A DNA stretch of 14,497 nt, from NCBI GenBank assembly GCA_019693395.1, contig JAAMXP010003761.1:1-14497 (forward strand), given 5' to 3'. The notes below the pieces were generated by a model. The model saw only the letters and a list, made by a program, of their open reading frames with translations. It did no database searches and was not told the DNA's origin. Below, one piece after another: positions 1-6,842 of this stretch; position 1 is the stretch's first letter, and every line of letters starts with the position of its first letter. A program made the translations under genes and the position numbers. The DNA comes from Ettlia oleoabundans. Taxonomy: Eukaryota; Chlorophyta; Chlorophyceae; Chlamydomonadales.

Positions 1-100
1 CCATGGCGGCGCGGCGCAGCCTTGTCAGCCTTAATGTGGAGCCGGGAGGTCGCCGTTTCACTTGCTGGGTGCGTAGTTCAACTCAGTTTTTGACACAGTA

Positions 101-204
101 CAGAATAGAAGGGTTCCTCCCGTCGAAAGCGGGCACCGCCCCGGAGCCCATATGGGCTTTAACAACGAGTGACAACTTTTGACGGGCGGAGGTAGCCTAT
201 TCTG
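101..204. repeat. Long interrupted inverted repeat with two internal hairpins
   Basis: CAGAATAG (101-108) pairs perfectly with CTATTCTG (197-204). Inside it, CCCGTCGAAA (119-128) pairs with TTTTGACGGG (177-186) with a single G-U, and CCT (116-118) pairs with AGG (190-192). Two further hairpins sit in the loop: GCGG-GCA-CCGC (129-139) and the 14-base palindrome AGCCCATATGGGCT (145-158). Together they form a multi-branched fold of about 104 bases. It could be a structured RNA, a retrotransposon leader structure or a foldback element. I recognise no known RNA family in it. Confidence 0.6.
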
Positions 205-218
205 AGCTTGAGGTCCCC

Positions 219-289
219 AAAAGGCTTGCTGACGTGGCCCGGGGCCAAGCCCTGAGGTCCCAGCGCCACATTAAGCCTGACAAGCCTTT
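219..289. repeat. 10-base perfect inverted repeat flanking nested stems
   Basis: AAAAGGCTTG (219-228) is the exact reverse complement of CAAGCCTTTT (280-289). Between them, GTGGC and GCCAC can pair as an inner stem, and TGGCCCGGGGCCA is itself nearly palindromic. GAGGTCCC also occurs twice in the vicinity (around 210 and 252). It lies directly downstream of the 101-204 structure, which suggests one larger structured region. Confidence 0.55.
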
Positions 290-480
290 TCGCGCCCAGA
301 CAGGTGGAAAGACGGTGTTTCTGCGGTTAGGTTGGCCCGGTTATCCCGTCGTACTAAAGGGGGGGGCGGGGCGGACTTTCTTTCGTGGGCGGCCGCTCGC
401 TCCGCGCCTCCCCGCGCCCGGCGCCGCTGCGTGGCGGCGGAGAGGGTCGCTCTGCGCCGCCTCGCGCGGACTGCTGCGCC

Positions 481-851
481 GGCGGGGCTCGTGCGCGCCG
501 AGGGCCGGCGGATTCTGTTTCGAGTGCTGTGCTGTGGCGCAAAACTTCCTTTCTTGTTTCCGCCTCCGTCGCTTTCATTTTCGTGCTCTCCTCGGTGCGC
601 GCGGCGCGTTACGAGGTCGACGGCTTAGTTCTAGCAGTTGGCAAGTTACTGCTTTGATTTTCGCGGGGGGTGTCCGCGCGTGGTGTGGTGGGACGGGGCA
701 TACCGTTCCCATAGGGGCTCTGGTGCTCGCGCGTCCGGCGCGGCCGCGGGGGCGTAGGGACGGTGCCTTGTTGTCGCTTCGTTTGTCTTCGGCGGTGCGG
801 CGGGGCCCGTGCGTGCGGAGGGCTGGTGGATTCTTCTCGCGTGCTGTGCTG
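481..851. repeat. Diverged direct repeat pair (481-534 and 799-851)
   Basis: The two copies, about 54 and 53 bases long and 318 bases apart, share the order GGCGGGGC, CGTGCG, GAGGGC, GGATTCT and GTGCTGTGCTG, with scattered substitutions and one small gap. They look like an old duplication within the GC-rich left flank. No coding meaning is apparent. Confidence 0.55.
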
Positions 852-1112
852 GGTGCTGGGTGGATGATGAGCGCATGGCTGTTTTCCCTGCTGTTGTATT
901 GAGACCACTTTGTCTCTTGGAGGCTGCTATGTCTTTGCAACTTGCAGCTGTTTTGTTGCAAGCGTACTACCAAAGATGCCAGGCTTGGGCATTTCCTGAT
1001 ATTGGTGCAAGTACCGGCTGGTAGAGATCTGCTTCACTCGTTCTCCCCTGATTATGTGGAGTCCTGGTTTGCCTTTATTCCACTCGTGATTCTGGCACTG
1101 CCGTGCGCTTGA

Positions 1113-2825
1113 CCGGTGCAATTCGTGACGACGGAACCTCAACAGCAGGATCCACACGCAGTAGTGACGGGCGGTGGCGGAGAGCAAGCGGTTGACATAG
1201 AAGCCACAATAGCTGATGTGCAGCCGGTGTGCAACAAGGTGTCTGAGTGCAACCGGTACAAGCAGCACAAGGAGGGGCTCAAGCACAACGGCGGCGGCCA
1301 GCAACCCGCCTGGACCCAGTGGCAGCGGTCCCAGCTGCGGTGGAGGGTGGCCTGTGTGCTGGGCCTGGCCAGCGCGTGGAACGGGAGACAATCAAGAGCA
1401 GGGTGCAGGGCTCTGAGGACAGCCCTGGCACAGAGGGCTCCCAAGGTTACGTGCACAAATGATGGAGGTTTGCCTCTGGAGGAGCAGATCAGCTCTAGCA
1501 GCGGGCCTGGGGCAGTGGCTTCCTGCCCTACGGCTCCCGAGCAAAACGCACCTGCACGGGCATCACTAGGCAGCGGCCCTCCGCCTAGTGATGTGCTACA
1601 AGGTCGGAGCGCGCTTTCGCACCGGCGGCGGACGTCTGCAGCGTCCACCCCCGCCACAGATGTTGTAGCTAGAGGACCCAGGTCTGGGTGTGCGCACGGT
1701 TCACAGGTTTTAGAGTGCCAGCTGTTGGGTGCGGCCGCAGCTGCCTCCCTCCCTGCTGTGGAGGAGGCGTCCCCTGCTTTGGGTGAGGGCACTGTGTCTG
1801 CGACAGATACCATCGCGGCGGGGCATGATCCTGGGGGCTTGGCCAGCTCTCATTTGGACTGCCGACGGAGCCACTGCGATGTTGCTGACCACCCACCGGA
1901 GGCTGCATTGGACACATTCGACTTGTTTCAGTCGTACAGGGATTGGCTACATAGTCCTGACCCCTACTGCCAGCAGGTCAACTCCCTGCTCACGGAGCTG
2001 GCACTAGGCAAGCGACAATTCCCTGAGAACGGCGTGTCCTTGCACGCAGTCAGCAATGCGCGTGCGATCGGTCCTAGCAAAGTCATGAAGCTGGTGGGCC
2101 CCCTTGAGGAACGCCGTGGCACCCTGCTGGTTGACGGTGGTGCTGACCTTAGCTTCATGAACCCGGCCTTCGCTCAAGAACTACGGCTTACCCCTCGTAC
2201 TTATGATGGCCCAAACGACATTGCCGTTCGGCTAGCAGATGGGCGGCAGCGTCCCCTGTTGCAGTACGTGGACTGCTTTGTCCAGATTCGGGACTATGAG
2301 GACACCCTTCATTTCCTGCTTACGCCGTTGGTTGGCATGGATGCCTCTTGGGTGAGACTGGCTAGCGGAATACTCTGTCAATGCAGATTATCACGCGCGT
2401 ACAGTGTCGTTCCGTGGGCCTACTGGGCGTCATCACCTCTTGCGGCCAGACACAGATTACAATACACTGTCTTGCCTGCTTTCGGTTGTAGAGGTGGATG
2501 CTGCTCACACGGCAGGAGACATTGAGCATACGTCCTTGTTCTACCTAGTGAGGTCAAGGATATGGAGGTACACACTGCGGCAATGGGCTTAGCTTCCGCT
2601 TCGACAGCAAACCCCACCCATATGGCTGCAGCGGTGCCCCCTGCATGGTCTGCGAGCCCCGTCCCCAGCGGCACCCCCGGGGTTGGTGCTCAGGCAGAGC
2701 TGCTGTCTGCCAAGGGCCTTGAGCAGGTGGCTGACCTCAGTCAAGAGGAGTTCTTGCAACTCTTCTCTGACAGGCTGGTGGACAACATTCCTGCTCTACC
2801 CCCTGACCGTGGACACGTCAACTTT
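1113..2825 (+). pseudogene. Decayed Ty3/gypsy-type gag-pol fragment with retropepsin-like domain
   Basis: The frame opens after the TGA at 1110-1112 and has no upstream ATG (first GTG at 1116). Residues 1-260 are low-complexity and unrecognised; no CCHC knuckle is seen. From about residue 332 (2109) the sequence reads as a retroviral-type aspartic protease: GTLLVDGGADLSF carries the catalytic Asp at 2133-2135 in a DGGA motif where families usually have D-S/T-G-A, followed by VRLADGRQ. At about 2353-2358 the sense moves to the +1 frame (WLAEYSVNADYHARTVSF, then TGRHHLLRPDTDYNT), and at about 2523-2529 it returns to the first frame (YVLVLPSEVKDMEVH). The last part (FLQLFSDRLVDNIPALPPD) resembles the linker entering a Ty3 reverse transcriptase. 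Homology stops after GTC AAC TTT (2825), where the minus-strand LINE begins. It is certainly non-functional: the reverse transcriptase, RNase H and integrase are absent. Confidence 0.72.
1561..1593. repeat. Perfect 11-base inverted repeat
   Basis: CATCACTAGGC (1561-1571) and GCCTAGTGATG (1583-1593) are exact reverse complements around an 11-base spacer. They lie inside the low-complexity part of the Ty3-like frame. The structure could be a hairpin in the transcript or the scar of a small foldback insertion. Confidence 0.6.
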
Positions 2826-2842
2826 AGAAAGAAAGAAAGAAT

Positions 2843-2856
2843 ACGCCCTTGGGCGT
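2843..2856 (-). other. Short hairpin next to the 3' tail
   Basis: ACGCCC (2843-2848) and GGGCGT (2851-2856) are perfect inverted repeats with a 2-base centre, which can also be read as 5 bp with a 4-base loop. It lies 1 base from the (TTCT)n tail and 11 bases from the larger stem-loop. Confidence 0.6.
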
Positions 2857-2867
2857 GGGTTGAGGAA

Positions 2868-2908
2868 GCCAGCAGAGGAACGGCCCGAAGGGGCCGCCTC
2901 TTGCTGGC
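2868..2908 (-). other. 3'-terminal stem-loop
   Basis: GCCAGCA (2868-2874) pairs with TGCTGGC (2902-2908), GAGG (2875-2878) with CCTC (2897-2900), and CGGCCC (2881-2886) with GGGCCG (2891-2896). This leaves an AA bulge, a single T bulge and a 4-base loop. In the element's RNA sense the loop is CUUC. It is a candidate recognition structure for target-primed reverse transcription. Confidence 0.75.
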
Positions 2909-2942
2909 TACCATGGTGGGTAGGTAGGATGGGCTGGCGGCT

Positions 2943-3074
2943 TCAGCCCACCCCTGTTCTCCCCCAACCTGGGCGCTCAAGCCGCCGGCGCGCCAGGCTG
3001 ATGTCGTATGCTGCATTGACCGCCATTGTATGTAGCTGGGTTAGCAGACCTTTGCCTTGCCGTGTGCTAAGCCC
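2943..3074 (-). CDS. C-terminal end of the restriction-like endonuclease (frameshifted piece)
   Basis: This 43-codon piece has no start codon of its own. It continues the RLE sense after the frame is lost in the run of four C (plus strand, 3072-3075). It ends in TGA at 2945-2943 and includes LLTQLHTMAVNAAYDISLA followed by RRRLERPGWG. The helical stretch with RRRLE is typical of how RLE-bearing LINE polyproteins end. One surplus base in the homopolymer accounts for the shift. The premature frame instead stops at the TAG at 3067-3069. Confidence 0.6.
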   Translation of the reverse strand, partial: GLSTRQGKGLLTQLHTMAVNAAYDISLARRRLERPGWGRTGVG

Positions 3075-3489
3075 CAAACTTTTCCAATGCCTTGAGCCCA
3101 CTGAGGTATACTGCGCCACATGCCCCTAGCACTATCACATGTGGTGTATCATCCACAGTCCAGCCAGCAAGTTTGAGCGCTTCCATGAGGGTTGTGTGCT
3201 GTTGGAACTTGTCGGCCACCCTTCCCCTCCACTTATTGTCTGAGGCATACCCAACTTCCACCACTTGGATCTTGTAGTTTGCCTTGTTGGCTGTTGCATG
3301 TTGGACCTGCTCAGATGTCGGTTGAGGCGGTAGACCGTGTATGCGCAGTATATCCGGCCTCATCTTTTCCAGCTCTTCATCATCGACTATTTGAGCTGGA
3401 ACCAGCCACCTGGGCAAGCGCTTAGAGTCAGCAGCATGGCTTATCAGTTCAAATGCCCTGGCAGGCATCCATAATCGTGTATGTGGCAC
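3067..3489 (-). CDS. Restriction-like endonuclease (RLE) domain, broken pol piece
   Basis: This 140-residue open piece carries the PD-(D/E)XK-type endonuclease typical of early-branching LINEs and of Dualen. Visible are RPDIL (residues 44-48, catalytic Asp 46), then YKIQVVEVGY with acidic Glu 78, and a lysine/His cluster (K86, K94, QHTT), followed by ALKLAGW and HVIVLGACGAVY. In this fold Asp and Glu bind the metal that nicks target DNA. The preceding CCHC finger lies in a different frame, because the sense shifts at the CCC run at 3456-3458 (one extra base). The upstream part of this frame, before about residue 11, is therefore spurious. It stops at a TAG caused by a second homopolymer shift. 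The spacing from PD to Glu (31 residues) is longer than the roughly 12-14 of R2-type RLEs. Confidence 0.78.
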   Translation of the reverse strand: MPHTRLWMPARAFELISHAADSKRLPRWLVPAQIVDDEELEKMRPDILRIHGLPPQPTSEQVQHATANKANYKIQVVEVGYASDNKWRGRVADKFQQHTTLMEALKLAGWTVDDTPHVIVLGACGAVYLSGLKALEKFGA

Positions 3490-5107
3490 CTGTGCGGGTG
3501 CATCGTTGTAAGGCCTTGTTTATCTGTTGCACTGCTTGGTCATGACGTTTGATGTGCATGGCATGCATTTGTGTGTGCTTGCAGTGGAGCAGGATGTGGC
3601 CACTGGAATCCTGCTCTCCGCATAGCGGGCAGAGGCTGTTGGTTGCCGGCGCCTGCCCCCGCCTGCCTACCAGGTAAGGAACACCTCTGAGGTATGCTAG
3701 TTTCTTATTCCAGAACTGTCCTGTCCTGTGCTTCAGCACGGCACGTACCGCGCCCATGCTGACGTTTTGGCTGTGCCACATGGCATTGCTCTCTGGTCCT
3801 AGTGCCCGGTCGCCTTCCAAGCCAGCGTACATCTGGGTTGTGGCGGATGCATATACCCCTATCTTGCTGGTGCCCAATTTGGTGCTTTCGTGTACTGCTG
3901 TACGCAGGGCACTGTTTAGGTTGGACACCGGCCATGGTGTCTCATTGGCTTCGTTCTCCGCTGGGTGCCCGGCTGCTGGCGGCTGGGCAGTGTGTTGCGG
4001 GAAAGCCGGTCGCCATCGGCCCCCAAAGGGGGTGTGGATGGGGGTTACAAAGTCATGCTCAGCATTAATTTCTGCAGCTTGTTTAGCTGCCTCATCAGCC
4101 TTTTCATTCCCCGTGATCCCTGTGTATGCCTTCACTTTGAGAATGCGGGTGCGCCGTCCTGCGTTGGCACGCTGCACTATACGCCCTGCAGTTCCCAGCA
4201 GGAGCTCTTTGTGTAGGTGACTGTCCAGCGTGAAGGGCCGACGGACTGCCCGGTGTATAAGATTTATGCCCACTTGGCTGTCGGTGAAAATGGTGGCATC
4301 GTCCGCTTCATCAACCAGGTCCACAATAGTGTGGTAGAGTGCCGCCATTTCAGCCCTGTTAATAGTGTCTGAGGGGCCGACACCGTTGGGTTGGACTAGC
4401 CAGGCCCGGTCCTGTGCTGCTTGGTACCCTGCAGCCCCCACTAAGTGAGCACCATCTTTGGTTTGCACGCTGCCGTCTGTAAAGTATGCCAGCTCCCAGT
4501 TGTACTTCATGTCATATTGCTGCTGGCTGTACCGCGCTGCAGTTTCACCTGCTGATGTGTCATGTGTTATCCAGGTGTGAGGCATGTGCCATAGTTTATG
4601 GAGCGCAGCAGGGGCCGCAGTGAGGTTTTTGGGAGGGCTATACTGCGCTTGCAGTTCATGCATTACTGCTTTGCAACGGGCTGCATGCCGCTCCAGCTCT
4701 GCTTTGTATGTTTGAATGTTGTATTGGTAGGTGGCATTGGTGGCAGAGCACCCGCTCTGGGTCCAGGGCCAGGGAGCATGCACGAAGAAGCAGCTTCGCA
4801 TGTTGATTGAGAGGTTGCTGAAGTGCTCCGCCAATGCAGTCTGATTCAGCAGCTGCCTCCCTGAGTTGTTTCCAATGGCGACAAGGTTGTAATTTCCGCT
4901 GCCCCGTACGACTCGTGTGCCCTGCCAGCTGTCTGCTGCTCCTCTGTCTAGGAAGGAGAAAGCTGCGAGGTGCATGGTTTCAGAATATGCCAGCCACTGC
5001 TGGTACGCCTCACTCTCGGCTCTGCCTGGCAGTAATAACACCGTCAGCACAGGGTGCCCGCTCGCCTCCTTGGCGCTGGCCAGTGCCCAGCGCACTGCCC
5101 TCTCCAT
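3449..5107 (-). CDS. RNase H and CCHC zinc finger of the Dualen-like pol, with the end of the methyltransferase-like domain
   Basis: The piece is 552 residues long; its listed ATG is internal to the polyprotein. Residues 1-82 finish the Dam-like domain (LTVLLLPGRAESEAYQQWL). Residues 204-346 are RNase H: Asp 211 (FTDGS), Glu 253 (NRAEM), Asp 276 (FTDSQ) and Asp 338 (NEKADEA) supply the complete acidic set that removes the RNA strand after first-strand synthesis. The usual KAHTGI histidine is Tyr 328 here (KAYTGI). Residues 493-509 form the C-X2-C-X7-H-X4-C finger (CPLCGEQDSSGHILLHC) that precedes the RLE. Between RNase H and the finger is a helical connector with WNKKLAYLRG. It is continuous in frame with the piece ending at the TAA at 5164-5162. 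It loses the RLE frame at 3456-3458 and stops at 3449. Confidence 0.85.
   Translation of the reverse strand: MERAVRWALASAKEASGHPVLTVLLLPGRAESEAYQQWLAYSETMHLAAFSFLDRGAADSWQGTRVVRGSGNYNLVAIGNNSGRQLLNQTALAEHFSNLSINMRSCFFVHAPWPWTQSGCSATNATYQYNIQTYKAELERHAARCKAVMHELQAQYSPPKNLTAAPAALHKLWHMPHTWITHDTSAGETAARYSQQQYDMKYNWELAYFTDGSVQTKDGAHLVGAAGYQAAQDRAWLVQPNGVGPSDTINRAEMAALYHTIVDLVDEADDATIFTDSQVGINLIHRAVRRPFTLDSHLHKELLLGTAGRIVQRANAGRRTRILKVKAYTGITGNEKADEAAKQAAEINAEHDFVTPIHTPFGGRWRPAFPQHTAQPPAAGHPAENEANETPWPVSNLNSALRTAVHESTKLGTSKIGVYASATTQMYAGLEGDRALGPESNAMWHSQNVSMGAVRAVLKHRTGQFWNKKLAYLRGVPYLVGRRGQAPATNSLCPLCGEQDSSGHILLHCKHTQMHAMHIKRHDQAVQQINKALQRCTRTGATYTIMDACQGI
3581..3631 (-). other. CCHC zinc finger preceding the RLE
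   Basis: The spacing C-X2-C-X7-H-X4-C (CPLCGEQDSSGHILLHC) matches the CCHC motif that sits just upstream of restriction-like endonuclease domains in non-LTR retrotransposons. It supports the RLE call and sets it apart from gag-type knuckles, which use C-X2-C-X4-H-X4-C. Confidence 0.82.
4070..4498 (-). other. RNase H domain
   Basis: Four catalytic acidic residues are present in the motifs FTDGS, NRAEM, FTDSQ and GNEKADEAAK. A YTG stands where HTG is usual, which may impair catalysis. Dualen and I-group LINEs are known to carry RNase H downstream of reverse transcriptase. Confidence 0.85.
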
Positions 5108-5311
5108 TTCCTCAGGTACTTCTGGGGGGTGGGCGAAGCTCGCTCCTGTCCACCGATAGTTTTAGGCATCAACACCAGCACCAAATAGCTGGTCCCGCTC
5201 GTCAATGCTCAAATAGGCTGTCATGCTAGTGTGCACGTTAAGGTGCGAGGCAAAGAGTTCAACGTCAGCTCCCGTGGCGGCTTGCACCGCCTCTAACAGC
5301 TGAGGTGGGGT
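4862..5311 (-). other. Dam-like adenine methyltransferase domain between RT and RNase H
   Basis: The order of motifs follows phage-type Dam N6-adenine methyltransferases (PF05869-like). It begins with TPPQLLEAV, then ADVELFASHLN, then a Tyr-Leu-Ser and an Asp-rich stretch (DERDQLFGAGVDA). A Trp (NYRWTG) precedes SFAHPPEV, where catalytic families have (N/D)PP(Y/F/W). The helix RAVRWALASAKEA and the strand LTVLLLPGR followed by AYQQWL close it. Related segments with degenerate PP motifs occur after RNase H in DIRS-like elements. The catalytic Asn/Asp is His here (HPP at 5131-5123) and the aromatic residue is Glu, so activity is doubtful. A TAA at 5164-5162 interrupts it between VDA and NYRW. 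This rests on pattern recognition alone. Confidence 0.55.
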
Positions 5312-5397
5312 AATCCCATGTTGGAGCTGCATCTGGTCTCCCTTGAGGCTCTTAGTGTGGGCATTCCAACGGCGTAGCAGGCCTGCCACTTCTTTTT
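5108..5397 (-). CDS. Pol piece carrying the first half of the methyltransferase-like domain, ended by an in-frame TAA
   Basis: This frame is open from the A/T-run frameshift at 5393-5397 to the TAA at 5164-5162. It continues in the same phase with NYRWTGASFAHPPEV into the RNase H piece at 5107. It begins with EVAGLLRRWNAHTKSLKG, which is the direct continuation of the preceding piece, since one missing A in the run restores the frame. It holds TPPQLLEAV and ADVELFASHLN. Any short protein ending at the TAA would lack the HPP motif and the RNase H. It belongs to the polyprotein and is not a gene of its own. Confidence 0.7.
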
Positions 5398-6842
5398 CAA
5401 TGGGCCGGCACGGAGCTGGCGGAACAGGTCCGGTAGGCCTTGCTGGGCCATCTCATAGCGTTGTCGCAAGTGAGCTAGACGTGAGCAGGTGATAGTGCCG
5501 ATCCACCCTCCATGGGGATCATGCACATGGGCTACTTGCTCTTGCCAGTTGCCTGTGGCGGGCGCAGTGCAGATGATGTAGGCTGTGTTGCGAGGTGGGT
5601 GTTCAATGTCTAGCTCCGGGTGCACGGGTTGCGTGTCCAGTTCAATGAGGGAGTATGCTTCTGGGCGAGTAAGATCCCATTTACGTCGTGATGGTGCTAT
5701 CAGCCCTTGATCTCGCATTTCTTCCTCAGGGCTGCATGGTGGTTGTTGGTGCCTGGCGGCAGCAGCCTCTACTAACCTGCAGGCGGCTCGGTACTGATCT
5801 ACCAAATTCTGTCCATTTGGGATGCGGTCAACGAACCCGTCCTGTTGTTCATGAGTTGCATTCCAGTGTACCCATATCAGTTGCTGGGCAGGGTCACAGG
5901 GGAGCAACGGAGCTGACTGTGGTGGCCGCCGCGATTGCGCCACGTCGGCGGGGCGGTAGCCCAGCTCAGCAAAGAGCGGTAGGTGGCTTTGCAGGATGGC
6001 GTAGGGGGCCCACTCCACTATGAATTGCGGTTGCGTCTCTGTTCTGCGACGCTTATCGCCAGTCCCTTGGAAGATGGAGGATGTAGCTTCGCTCAAGATC
6101 CGCGTGCACCTATCGAGGTCTTTGTAGATTATTAGAACCACCTGTGGCTCCCGGCAATCTGTATGCAACCATTCTATCAGGGTATCGGTGAGCCTGAGGG
6201 GGCCCGTGGCTGGCATGGGGGCAGGGCGCTCCTGGTATTTTGTTCTCAGAGCCGTGCCAAGTTCGTTTCTCGCATTGTACTGCTTCCTGAATGTTTCAGC
6301 GAATGTCAGGAGGTCCCCGTTGGCTTCTTCACGCACATACCGCTGGGGCGGCGGTCGCTGCCGCCGGCGCACCTGCCTGCGTGTCGCTGGCTGGGCAGTA
6401 GTGGCTTGTGCTTGTGTTGGGCGATGCTGAGGCGCCGGCTGGGCCGTGACGCTGCCTATTTGCTGTGGTGTTTCGTTCTCTGGTGAGGGTGCAGGCTTAA
6501 AGTAGCTGCTGACCATGCGCTGTCCATTTGGGTACTTGCCGCTGGCTGGGGTTGCTGACCCGCGGAGCCCCTCAACCAGGTGCGTCGCTCGCACCTCCCT
6601 CTTTGCCCGCGGCAGATCAGAGGCACCCACCCTGATTTTCACCGGGGGTCCTTGATCCTCTGGTGTGTTCAGGCAGATTGTTAGGCAGTTCAACGCATGT
6701 TTCAGGCCAGGCACCCCAGCAGTGTCGACTTTGTGCCGTCGCAGGTGATCTTGCAGCGTGGAGGCAGCGACGATATGCTTGCCATCGGGCTCCAGCGGTT
6801 GGTTCAGGCTTGTGACTCCAGCTTCCAGCAGGAGAGGAAGTG
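5293..6842 (-). CDS. Dualen-like pol linker region between RT thumb and methyltransferase-like domain, function unknown
   Basis: About 480 residues are open here. The first (LPLLLEAGVTSLNQPLEPD, from about 6842) continue the reverse transcriptase thumb after a one-base loss. Next comes a Pro/Gln-rich basic stretch with ATRRQVRRRQRPPPQRY (about 6410-6330). It is followed by a folded-looking region with PQVVLIIYKDLDRCTRIL and LIWVHWNATHEQQDGFVDR, and near the end HVHDPHGGWIGTITCSRLA. I do not recognise a family. The basic stretch could bind RNA or DNA, and the later part could be a folded accessory domain feeding into the methyltransferase-like module. The frame is lost at the A run (plus-strand T run 5393-5397); residues after GPLKKK are out of register and spurious. 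Confidence 0.65.

Larger units (their letters stand above)
1..1112. other. Left flank without a supportable gene; GC-rich, structured DNA
   Basis: No open frame here looks like protein. The frames that stay open between 234 and 902 are low-complexity Arg/Pro/Ala translations of GC-rich DNA on both strands. The stretch holds two strong inverted repeats near 101-289, G/C-rich runs around 360-480, and a diverged direct repeat (481-534 and 799-851). A short plus-strand frame from about 902 to the TGA at 1110-1112 is in phase with the downstream Ty3-like frame and has a mildly protein-like end (SPDYVESWFAFIPLV), so decayed gag sequence may begin here, but this is weak. The region could be the leader or LTR of the Ty3-like element. 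No second LTR copy exists in the window to test that. Confidence 0.5.
2826..2942 (-). other. 3' UTR of the Dualen-like element with two hairpins and (TTCT)n tail
   Basis: After the inferred stop at 2945-2943 the element ends in 117 bases of non-coding DNA. They contain a 17-bp interrupted hairpin (2868-2908), a 6-bp hairpin (2843-2856) and a microsatellite-like tail reading TTCTTTCTTTCTTTCT on the minus strand (2841-2826). Immediately beyond lies Ty3-like coding sequence, so this is the retrotransposition junction. Structured 3' ends with short repeat tails are known in stringent LINEs, where the reverse transcriptase recognises the RNA 3' stem-loop; extending that to this element is inference. 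Confidence 0.75.

Noticed and set aside
234..973. Overlapping open frames of 70-222 codons on both strands in the left flank
   Set aside because: They are Arg/Pro/Ala-rich translations of GC-rich DNA in several frames at once, with no domain and no start context.
1139..1813. Minus-strand frame of 224 codons opposite the Ty3-like fragment
   Set aside because: It is low-complexity with no domain, whereas the plus strand continues in frame into a retropepsin-like domain.
3756..4220. Plus-strand frame of 154 codons opposite the RNase H and finger region
   Set aside because: It is a shadow of the minus-strand pol gene. The minus strand has intact catalytic motifs there and the plus frame has none.
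5393..5397. Programmed -1 frameshift at the A-rich stretch TTG AAA AAG (minus strand)
   Set aside because: The heptamer does not fit X XXY YYZ, and five other shifts without slippery sites occur in the same element. A lost base in the A run is simpler.
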